A stretch of DNA of 25,341 nucleotides from an uncultured Clostridia bacterium. GTDB lineage: Bacteria; Bacillota; Clostridia; Christensenellales; Aristaeellaceae. This document shows, piece after piece, positions 7,801-17,631 of the stretch. Made by a program: the position numbers and the translations under genes. The DNA is taken from assembly GCA_934663625.1 (NCBI GenBank), contig CAKUKP010000043.1, forward strand, positions 1 through 25,341, written 5' to 3'. Positions within the stretch are counted from its first letter, which is position 1. Each line of letters opens with the position of its first letter. The notes beneath the pieces were generated by a model, which saw only the letters and a list, made by a program, of their open reading frames with translations, ran no database searches and had not been told where the DNA came from.

Positions 7801-8760
7801 ATGGCTTCCATCCATCGAATGCAAAAAAACCTGATCGAAGCATCCTTCTTCGCCCCGCGCGGGCGCAAGCGCATATATGATCTGGGTATGCAGATTTCGC
7901 AATTGTATCTAAGTCCCGATGATCATCTGATCGGCTTCATCGGCGAAGCGGGCTCCGGCAAGAGCGCGCTGGTGCGCGGCATGTTTCCGGGGCTGGAGCT
8001 TACGAACGATGATGACGGCGTGAACGTGCGCCCGCTGCCGATTCTGGACGTGGACAGCGAAACGGGCTTCTACACGCCGCACACCTATCATCTGGACATT
8101 CGCTTTGAAACGGGCTTTACGCAGCCGCACGTGCTGGCGGACGCGATCATGGAAGCGATCAAGCGCGGCAGGCGCGTAATCGTAGAACATTTCGATCTGA
8201 TTTACCCGCTGCTGCCGGTGAACGCGGATCTGCTGCTGGGCGTGGGCGAACAGATCATCGTTGCGCGTCCGACGATGTTCGGGCCGGAGCCGCAGGAAAT
8301 CGCATCGATCGTGCATCAATCCATCAAATACCGCCTGATGGCGCACACGGCGGAGGATCTGTGCGAAATGCACATGGATCCAGAACTCGTAACCGCCTGC
8401 AAGCACGGCGATATCCACCACGGCTTCATTCTGGATTTCCAGAATCAGATGCCGAACATCGATCTGGTTTCGATGGAAGCGGCGGTGAAGGCGGATATCG
8501 CGGCGAATCTTCCGGTGCATTATCACGATGAATCCCACATCATGGTGGGCGAACGGCTGCACGGCTGCAGCGGCCCGCGCACGCACGTATCCAGCACGGG
8601 CAAGATCGAAGGCTTCCGCCTGTGCCACGAAATCGTATTCGATCGCCAGCAGAACCGCTATCTGCTGATCGGCTTTGTGGGCGAGGATTCCGAGGAAAGC
8701 ATGCGCCGCCTGGATATGCAGGCGCACCGGTTTTCCTTCCAATCGGACATTTTATTCTGA
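7801..8760 (+). CDS. P-loop protein with a C-terminal tRNA-synthetase SAD-like region, function unknown
   Basis: A 319-residue protein, start at ATG 7801 with GAGGA just upstream; the open frame extends further left but overlaps citC and is not expected to be used. A Walker A motif, GEAGSGKS (48-55), is followed by a Walker B-like hydrophobic strand ending in VEH (about 124-130). Near the C-terminus a Zn-type pattern appears: H240, H242 and H246, then C256-SGPRT-H262-V. This resembles the HxxxH...CxxxH of the second additional domain (SAD) of alanyl- and threonyl-tRNA synthetases. I recall database names of the kind 'alanine-tRNA synthetase second additional domain-containing protein' for such genes. 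It sits 20 nt after citC and before glmS, so it is probably tied to this pathway, but its reaction is unknown. Confidence 0.8.
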   Translation: MASIHRMQKNLIEASFFAPRGRKRIYDLGMQISQLYLSPDDHLIGFIGEAGSGKSALVRGMFPGLELTNDDDGVNVRPLPILDVDSETGFYTPHTYHLDIRFETGFTQPHVLADAIMEAIKRGRRVIVEHFDLIYPLLPVNADLLLGVGEQIIVARPTMFGPEPQEIASIVHQSIKYRLMAHTAEDLCEMHMDPELVTACKHGDIHHGFILDFQNQMPNIDLVSMEAAVKADIAANLPVHYHDESHIMVGERLHGCSGPRTHVSSTGKIEGFRLCHEIVFDRQQNRYLLIGFVGEDSEESMRRLDMQAHRFSFQSDILF

Positions 8761-8766
8761 CAATAC

Positions 8767-8782
8767 GGCGCGAAGCCGCGCC
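8767..8782 (+). promoter_or_regulatory. GC-rich hairpin between the P-loop gene and glmS
   Basis: GGCGCG and CGCGCC (6-bp perfect stem, 4-nt loop) lie 7 nt after the stop codon at 8760 and are followed by TTAAAATTGT. The U tract is poor, so it is more likely an mRNA-stabilising or partial attenuation hairpin ahead of glmS than a full terminator. Confidence 0.4.
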
Positions 8783-8820
8783 TTAAAATTGTAAACAATA
8801 AAGAAAAGGAGCCATGAGCA

Positions 8821-9246
8821 ATGAAGAAAAAGGTTCTGGTTATCGGCGTAATCGGAGCAGACGTACATGCCGTCGGCAATAAGATTCTCTACCATGCGTT
8901 CACGGAGGCCGGTTTTGAAGTGGTCAATCTGGGCGTAATGGTATCGCAGGAGGAATACATTGCCGCCGCCATCGAATCCAATGCGGACGCGATCGTAATT
9001 TCTTCCCTGTACGGACAGGGCGAACTGGACTGCCGCGGCATGCGTGAAAAGTGCGATGAGGCCGGCCTGAAGGGCATCCCGCTGCTGGTGGGCGGCAACA
9101 TCGTAATCGGCAAGCAGAAGTTTGAGGACGTTGAAGAGCGCTTCAAGGCCATGGGCTTCGATCGCGCGTTCCCGCCCGGAACCGCGCCCGAAACCACCAT
9201 CGCCGCCCTGCGCGAAATTCTGCACATGGAGGATGAACCTGCATGA
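8821..9246 (+). CDS. glmS: Glutamate (methylaspartate) mutase sigma subunit, B12-binding
   Basis: A 141-residue cobalamin-binding subunit (also called MutS or MamA). With GlmE it forms the adenosylcobalamin-dependent glutamate mutase that rearranges L-glutamate to (2S,3S)-3-methylaspartate. The base-off B12 motif DxHxxG is seen as D14-V-H16-A-V-G19, and H16 is the predicted lower cobalt ligand. The later SSL (61-63) and GG (91-92) positions of the family nucleotide-tail pocket are also present. Length matches the family (about 137 residues). AAGGAG at 8807-8812 gives the start. It overlaps glmL by four bases (ATGA). Confidence 0.95.
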   Translation: MKKKVLVIGVIGADVHAVGNKILYHAFTEAGFEVVNLGVMVSQEEYIAAAIESNADAIVISSLYGQGELDCRGMREKCDEAGLKGIPLLVGGNIVIGKQKFEDVEERFKAMGFDRAFPPGTAPETTIAALREILHMEDEPA

Positions 9247-10634
9247 AACCCGTTCTGCTGATTGATTTCGGCAGCACCTATACCAAGCTGACCGCGGTGG
9301 ATCTGGATACGGAAACGCTGCTGGGCACGGCGGATTCCTTTACCACCGTACAGACCGATATCAACGAAGGTCTGTCCAATGCGCTCGCCAAGCTGGAGAA
9401 AATCACCGGCAGGATCGAATACGCGGCGCGATATGCGTGTTCCTCCGCCGCGGGCGGCCTGCGCATGATCACCAGCGGCCTTGTGCCGGAGCTGACCGCC
9501 GAAGCGGCGCGCCAGGCGAGTCTGGGCGCGGGCGCGAAGGTGCTGAAGGTATATTCCTTCCAGCTGACGGAGGATGATATCGCGGAGATTCTGGAAATCA
9601 ACCCCGATATTTTCCTGCTGGTGGGCGGCACGGACGGCGGCAATACCGAATGCATTCTGCACAATGCGAAAATGCTTGCCGCGGCGGATTTCAAATTTCC
9701 CATTGTGATCGCGGGCAACCGCACCGCCGTGCGCGAATGCGAGCGCATTCTTTCCGGCCACGAAGTGCACGTATGCGAAAACGTAATGCCGAAGTTCGGC
9801 GTTCTGAACACCGAACCCACGCGCAAAAAGATTCGCGAGCTGTTCCTGCACCGGATCATTCAGGCGAAGGGGCTGACCCACGCCGCCGGACTTCTGAACG
9901 GCATTCTGATGCCCACGCCGTCCGCCGTGATGAAGGCGATGGAGCTGCTCGCCAGGGGCTGCGAAGGCGAAGCGGGCATCGGCGATCTGGTCGCCGTTGA
10001 TGTGGGCGGCGCGACCACGGATGTATATTCGATGGCGAAGGGCATGCCCACCGCATCGAACACCGTATACAAGGGGCTGCCGGAGCCTTACGCCAAGCGC
10101 ACCGTGGAGGGCGATATCGGAATGCGGTATTCGATCCACGGCATCGTGGATGCGGCGGGCATTGAGCGCGTGAGCGAGCTTTCCGGACTTTCCGAAGATC
10201 GCGCCGCGGAGCTGATTGAAATGCTGGCGACCCATACCGATATGATCCCCGATGGCAATGCGGAGCTGGAAGCGCTGGATTATGCGCTGGCGTCGCTCGC
10301 CATCGAAACCGCCGTCACCCGCCACGCGGGCAGTATGGAAGAAACCTACACGCTGTGCGGGCTTACCTATGTGCAGTCCGGCAAGGATCTGCGCGAGGTC
10401 AGCCAGATCATCGTGACGGGCGGTTGTCTGATCCACACCCGCGACACGGGCAGGATTGCGGCGCACGCGCTGTATTCCCCCGCCAACCCCGGATCCCTGC
10501 GCCCGCTGCACGCCGCCATTCGCGTTGACCGGCGGTATATTCTGGCGGCCATGGGCATTCTTTCCGAAACCGAACCGCAGATTGCGCTGCGCATCATGAA
10601 AAAGGAGTTGGAAGATAATGGATATTCAGAATAA
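9243..10634 (+). CDS. glmL: Glutamate mutase accessory protein GlmL (MutL), ASKHA ATPase fold
   Basis: A 463-residue protein of the MutL/GlmL family, always found between the two mutase subunits and thought to be a chaperone or reactivase that exchanges damaged cobalamin. The actin-like ATPase fold shows as the first phosphate motif LLIDFGSTYTKLTAVD (4-19), DIFLLVGGTDGGN near 120 and VAVDVGGATTDVYS near 250-263. The start overlaps the glmS stop, and its end overlaps glmE by 17 nt, so the three mutase genes are tightly coupled. The biochemical role of the family is still only partly settled. Confidence 0.92.
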   Translation: MKPVLLIDFGSTYTKLTAVDLDTETLLGTADSFTTVQTDINEGLSNALAKLEKITGRIEYAARYACSSAAGGLRMITSGLVPELTAEAARQASLGAGAKVLKVYSFQLTEDDIAEILEINPDIFLLVGGTDGGNTECILHNAKMLAAADFKFPIVIAGNRTAVRECERILSGHEVHVCENVMPKFGVLNTEPTRKKIRELFLHRIIQAKGLTHAAGLLNGILMPTPSAVMKAMELLARGCEGEAGIGDLVAVDVGGATTDVYSMAKGMPTASNTVYKGLPEPYAKRTVEGDIGMRYSIHGIVDAAGIERVSELSGLSEDRAAELIEMLATHTDMIPDGNAELEALDYALASLAIETAVTRHAGSMEETYTLCGLTYVQSGKDLREVSQIIVTGGCLIHTRDTGRIAAHALYSPANPGSLRPLHAAIRVDRRYILAAMGILSETEPQIALRIMKKELEDNGYSE

Positions 10635-12066
10635 AAGAATTCCCGACGCTGAATTTGAAGCACTCCGCAAAGAAGTATTGAATCAATGGCCCACCGGCAA
10701 GGATGTAAATCTGGACGAGGCCATCGCCTATCATAAATCCATGCCCGAAGAACGCATCTTTTCCAGGAAGCTTTTGAAGGCGAAGCAGGAACAACGCACG
10801 CTGATTCAGCCGCGCGCGGGCGTGCCGGTGCTGGAACGCCACATCGAACTGATGCAGTATCTGGAAAAGAACGGCGAAGCGGATCTGCTGCCCACCACCA
10901 TCGACAGCTACACCCGCCAGAACCGCTACAAGGAAGCGGAAAACGGCATCAATGAATCCATTCGTCTGGATCGCGCGATGCTGAACGGCTTCCCCGCGGT
11001 CAACCACGGCGTCGCCAAGTGCCGTCAGGTAATCGAAAGCGTAAATGTGCCCGTGCAGATTCGCCATGGCACGCCCGATGCGCGCCTGCTGGCGGAAATC
11101 ACCTTCGCGGGCGGCTTCACCAGCTATGAGGGCGGCGGCGTTTCCTACAACCTGCCCTATTGCAAGAATGTGCCGATGGAGCGCACGATCCGCGATTGGC
11201 AGTATGTCGATCGTCTGGCGGGGCTGTATGAAGAAATGGGCGTTCCGATCAACCGCGAACCCTACGGCCCGCTGACCGGCACGCTGGTTCCCCCCTGCAT
11301 CAGCCATGCCGCCGCCATCATTGAAGCGCTGCTGGCCGCCGAACAGGGCGTAAAGAACATCACCGTCGGCTACGGCCAGTGCGGCAATCTGGTACAGGAT
11401 ATCGCCGCCATCCATACGCTGGAAGAACTGACGGATGAATATCTGGCGAAGTACGGCTACAGTGATGTGACCGTGACCACCGTTCTGCATCAGTGGATGG
11501 GCGGCTTCCCCGCCGATGAAGCGAAGGCGTTCGGCGTAATTTCCATGGGCAGCATGATCGCGGCGCTTTCCAAGGCCACGAAGGTCATCGTCAAGACCCC
11601 GCACGAGGCCGTGGGCATTCCCACGATGGAAGCCAATGCGGAAGGTCTGCGCTGCACCAAGCAGGTGGTTAATATGCTGCGCGATCAGGCGTTCGCGGGC
11701 AAGGAACTGGAAGAGGAAAAGGAAATCATCCGCCGCGAAACCCGCGCGATCCTCAAAAAGTGCTTCGAACTGGGCGATGGCGATATCGCCATCGGCGTAT
11801 GCCGCGGCGTAGAATCCGGCGCGCTGGATGTGCCGTTCGCGCCCTGCCGCGCCAATGCCGGTCTGATGCTGCCCGCGCGCGATAACAATGGCGCGGTGCG
11901 CATTCTGAACTTCGGCAATCTGCCCTTCGATCAGGAACTGAAGGATTTCCACACCGCCAAGATCGAAGAACGCGCGAAGGCCGAGCATCGCAAGGCTTCC
12001 TTCCAGATGGTAATCGATGATGTGTATGCAATCGGCAAGGGCTTCCTGGTAGGCCGCCCGCGCTGA
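10618..12066 (+). CDS. glmE: Glutamate (methylaspartate) mutase epsilon subunit, catalytic
   Basis: A 482-residue TIM-barrel subunit (also MutE or MamB) that binds glutamate and generates the radical with GlmS-bound adenosylcobalamin. Length matches the clostridial enzyme (about 483). Arginines expected to hold the substrate carboxylates are visible: R66 in QPRAGVP, R99/R102 in TRQNRY and R148 in RHGTPDAR. The start at ATG 10618 has AAGGAG at 10602-10607 inside glmL. The gene ends 45 nt before mal, which uses the mutase product. Confidence 0.95.
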   Translation: MDIQNKRIPDAEFEALRKEVLNQWPTGKDVNLDEAIAYHKSMPEERIFSRKLLKAKQEQRTLIQPRAGVPVLERHIELMQYLEKNGEADLLPTTIDSYTRQNRYKEAENGINESIRLDRAMLNGFPAVNHGVAKCRQVIESVNVPVQIRHGTPDARLLAEITFAGGFTSYEGGGVSYNLPYCKNVPMERTIRDWQYVDRLAGLYEEMGVPINREPYGPLTGTLVPPCISHAAAIIEALLAAEQGVKNITVGYGQCGNLVQDIAAIHTLEELTDEYLAKYGYSDVTVTTVLHQWMGGFPADEAKAFGVISMGSMIAALSKATKVIVKTPHEAVGIPTMEANAEGLRCTKQVVNMLRDQAFAGKELEEEKEIIRRETRAILKKCFELGDGDIAIGVCRGVESGALDVPFAPCRANAGLMLPARDNNGAVRILNFGNLPFDQELKDFHTAKIEERAKAEHRKASFQMVIDDVYAIGKGFLVGRPR

Positions 12067-12111
12067 TTTGATAACAAAACAGAACTACAAATACATGTGG
12101 AGGCATTTACC

Positions 12112-13359
12112 ATGAAGATTTTGGATGTTGTATGCTCCAAGGGTCGTACCGGTTTCTATTTCGATGATCAGCGCGCCATCAAGAAGGGCGCGGGACACGA
12201 CGGCGTATTCTACACCGGCGAACCTGTAACCGAAGGCTTCACCTCCGTGCGTCAGGCGGGCGAATCCATCTCCGTAATGCTGATTCTGGAAGATGGTCAG
12301 ATCGCATACGGCGATTGCGCGGCGGTACAGTACAGCGGCGCGGGCGGACGCGATCCCCTGTTCCTCGCCAAGGATTTCATTCCGCTGATCGATCAGTATA
12401 TCAAGCCCCAGCTGGTGGGCAAGGAAGCCGACAACTTCCGCAAGCTGGCCGCCGATATGGAAGCCATCCAGATCAACGGCAAGCGTCTGCACACCGCCAT
12501 CCGCTACGGCGTATCTCAGGCGCTGCTGGACGCGGTCGCAAAGGCCACGCATCGCCTGATGTGCGAAGTGGTCGCCGATGAATACGGCTGCACCGTTTCC
12601 GATAAGCCGATCCCGATCTTCACCCAGTCCGGCGATGATCGCTATGACAACAGCGATAAGATGATCATCAAGGGCGCGGCGGTACTTCCGCATGCGTTGA
12701 TCAACAATGTGGAAACCAAGCTGGGCAAGGATGGCCAGCTGCTGGCGGATTACGTGGTATGGCTGCGCAACCGCATTCTGGAGCATCGCTCCGATGAAAG
12801 CTACAGCCCCGTGCTGCACATCGATTGCTATGGCACGATCGGCGCGGTATTCGGAAACAACAATTACAAGGCGATGGCGGATTACATCGAAAAGCTGGGC
12901 AAGCTCGCCAAGCCGTTCCACCTGCGCATCGAAGGCCCCATGGATTGCGACAGCACCCGCGAAGCGCAGATCGAAGCGCTGGCAGGGCTGACCGCCGAAA
13001 TCGATGCCCGCGGTTGCGATGTTGAGCTGGTTGCCGATGAATGGTGCAATACCCTCGAAGATATCAAGATGTTCGCCGATGCAAAGGCCGGACACATGGT
13101 GCAGATCAAGACCCCCGATCTGGGCGGCGTGAACAACACCATCGAAGCGGTTCTGTACTGCAAGGAAAAGGGCATCGGCGCATATCAGGGCGGTACCTGC
13201 AACGAAACCGACCGCAGCGCGCAGGTGTGCGTGAACTGCGCAATGGCGACCCAGCCCACCCAGATTCTCGCCAAGCCCGGCATGGGCGTAGACGAAGGCT
13301 TCATGATCGTATACAACGAAATGGAGCGCATCCTCGCCCTCCGCGCCCACAAGCACTGA
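12112..13359 (+). CDS. mal: Methylaspartate ammonia-lyase
   Basis: A 415-residue enolase-superfamily enzyme that removes ammonia from 3-methylaspartate to give mesaconate. Visible active-site residues are H194 in VLPHALIN, metal ligands D238 (HIDCYG), E274 (RIEGP) and D309 (VADEW), and the base K333 in QIKTPDLGG. They agree in position with the Citrobacter/Clostridium enzymes (H194 and K331 there). ATG 12112 is chosen because GGAGG (12099-12103) lies 8 nt upstream; an in-frame GTG at 12097 overlaps that site. Last gene of the rightward operon. Its stop codon TGA (13357-13359) lies at the centre of a palindrome that begins the repeat region. Confidence 0.96.
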   Translation: MKILDVVCSKGRTGFYFDDQRAIKKGAGHDGVFYTGEPVTEGFTSVRQAGESISVMLILEDGQIAYGDCAAVQYSGAGGRDPLFLAKDFIPLIDQYIKPQLVGKEADNFRKLAADMEAIQINGKRLHTAIRYGVSQALLDAVAKATHRLMCEVVADEYGCTVSDKPIPIFTQSGDDRYDNSDKMIIKGAAVLPHALINNVETKLGKDGQLLADYVVWLRNRILEHRSDESYSPVLHIDCYGTIGAVFGNNNYKAMADYIEKLGKLAKPFHLRIEGPMDCDSTREAQIEALAGLTAEIDARGCDVELVADEWCNTLEDIKMFADAKAGHMVQIKTPDLGGVNNTIEAVLYCKEKGIGAYQGGTCNETDRSAQVCVNCAMATQPTQILAKPGMGVDEGFMIVYNEMERILALRAHKH

Positions 13360-13502
13360 GTGCTTGACCCCAGCTACTGCCGTGTTATAAAAGACGAATC
13401 CATGTCCCCATAGATTTGAGGGACATGGATTCTTTGTTTCTATCCGATTCTGGCTTATCTCTAATTCACGTTTTGAAATCCATTGATTCAAGATTTCAAA
13501 AC
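13351..13502 (+). repeat. Hairpin repeat unit A, starting on the mal stop codon
   Basis: The unit contains, in order: a palindrome AAGCAC-TGA-GTGCTT (13351-13365) centred on the mal stop codon; a 30-nt linker; hairpin A1 (13396-13432, 13-bp stem, loop CATAGATTTGA); a 38-nt linker; hairpin A2 (13471-13501, 10-bp stem, loop CATTGATTCAA). Linker and second hairpin match unit B at 68 of 70 positions (13433-13502 against 13591-13660), offset 158 nt. The stems of the palindrome and of hairpin 1 differ completely from B but are still fully paired. Confidence 0.85.
13396..13440 (+). terminator. Probable terminator of the citC-glm-mal operon (hairpin A1)
   Basis: A 13-bp perfect stem (13396-13408 with 13420-13432) and an 11-nt loop, followed by TTTGTTTC, 37 nt past the mal stop codon. 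The U tract is interrupted. It is part of repeat unit A; hairpin B1 (13554-13590) has the same layout and may act as backup. Confidence 0.55.
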
Positions 13503-13510
13503 TCACGCCG

Positions 13511-13660
13511 GCAGGCTGAGCCTGCACCCAGTAGCTGCCGCGCTGAAAATGACGAACTCTTGCCTCCATAAATTCAAGAGGCAAGAGTTCTTTGTTTCTA
13601 TCCGTTTCTGACTTATCTCTAATTCACGTTTTGAAATCCATTGATTCAAGATTTCAAAAC
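13511..13660 (+). repeat. Hairpin repeat unit B
   Basis: Same order as unit A: palindrome GCAGGC-TGA-GCCTGC (13511-13525), 28-nt linker, hairpin B1 (13554-13590, 13-bp stem, loop CATAAATTCAA), 38-nt linker, hairpin B2 (13629-13659, 10-bp stem extended to 12 bp by flanking CG, loop CATTGATTCAA). No open reading frame with a ribosome binding site lies here. Confidence 0.88.
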
Positions 13661-13669
13661 GTATGTGTT

Positions 13670-13724
13670 TCTCTCCCTCCGTCAGCGGCGAATGCCGCTG
13701 ACACCTCCCTCATCAGAGGGAGGC
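13670..13724 (+). repeat. CTCCCTC-type double-hairpin element, copy 1
   Basis: TCTCTCCCTCC leads into hairpin GTCAGCGGC-GAAT-GCCGCTGAC (13681-13702), then hairpin CCTCCCTC-ATCA-GAGGGAGG (13704-13723). Copy 2 has the same plan in the opposite orientation. I recall similar CTCCCTC palindromes as abundant dispersed repeats in gut Clostridia; that is memory, not a search. Confidence 0.8.
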
Positions 13725-13794
13725 AAGAGTTGCAACGATTTTTGGCTCTCTTTGAGAGAAACGCACCGGAGACCCGGCGGCACGCCATTTTCCC

Positions 13795-13848
13795 GGCTCC
13801 CTCTGACGAGGGAGCTGGCAAAACCGCAGGTTTTGACTGAGGGAGAGA
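13795..13848 (-). repeat. CTCCCTC-type double-hairpin element, copy 2 (inverted)
   Basis: Read on the minus strand: TCTCTCCCTC, then hairpin CAAAACC-TGC-GGTTTTG (13835-13819), then GCTCCCTC-GTCA-GAGGGAGC (13815-13796). Compared with copy 1 the first stem is wholly different yet paired, and the outer pair of the second stem is swapped from C-G to G-C. Confidence 0.8.
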
Positions 13849-13874
13849 ACCTCCTAGATCGCTGTACCAACGCA

Positions 13875-13980
13875 GTTTTTGAGGCTCAAATCAATGGCCT
13901 CAAAAACGTCGTTTGATTGCGCCCATAATCCACGGGCGCAATCAACAGCGCGGTAGCTACCGGGTGCAGGCTCAGCCTGC
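13875..13980 (-). repeat. Hairpin repeat unit C (inverted), next to the rpoC stop codon
   Basis: Read on the minus strand: palindrome GCAGGC-TGA-GCCTGC (13980-13966) directly after the rpoC TAA; linker with GGTAGCTACC; hairpin C1 (13945-13913, 12-bp stem, 9-nt loop that departs from the family); hairpin C2 (13907-13875, 11-bp stem, loop CATTGATTTGA). The hairpins may end or protect the rpoBC transcript, though neither is followed by a clean U tract. The 38-nt linker seen in A and B is missing. Confidence 0.78.
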
Positions 13981-17547
<3,567 letters not shown>

Positions 17548-17578
17548 GGAGCTCTCTCCCTTCTATATAAGACCCGGC

Positions 17579-17608
17579 GTGTACCGGCGCGGCAAGCGCC
17601 GGCCACAC
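17579..17608 (-). promoter_or_regulatory. Strong hairpin in the rpoB-rpoC spacer
   Basis: CCGGCGC (17584-17590) pairs with GCGCCGG (17596-17602) around a 5-nt loop, extended by GTGT/ACAC beyond a small internal loop. It lies in the 84-nt gap between rpoB and rpoC with no U tract after it, so an RNA processing or stability role is more likely than termination. Confidence 0.45.
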
Positions 17609-17631
17609 CTTATGCACAGCAGTTCGTGGGA

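Larger units (their letters stand above)
13511..13980. repeat. 470-bp composite element with 35-bp terminal inverted repeats
   Basis: The first 35 nt (13511-13545) and last 35 nt (13946-13980) are inverted copies matching at 33 of 35 positions. Between them lie unit B, an inverted pair of CTCCCTC-type elements, a 70-nt centre and unit C in reverse. No target-site duplication or transposase is seen. The right end touches the rpoC stop codon (13981-13983). It resembles a MITE or a fold-back cluster; mobility is not shown. The whole mal-rpoC gap (13360-13980) holds no convincing gene. Confidence 0.75.

Noticed and set aside
13592..13916. Small open frames in the repeat region
   Set aside because: They run through palindromic repeats and lack ribosome binding sites and any protein-like pattern.
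13351..13980. CRISPR array
   Set aside because: The repeats are few, long, partly inverted, and not separated by regular unique spacers.
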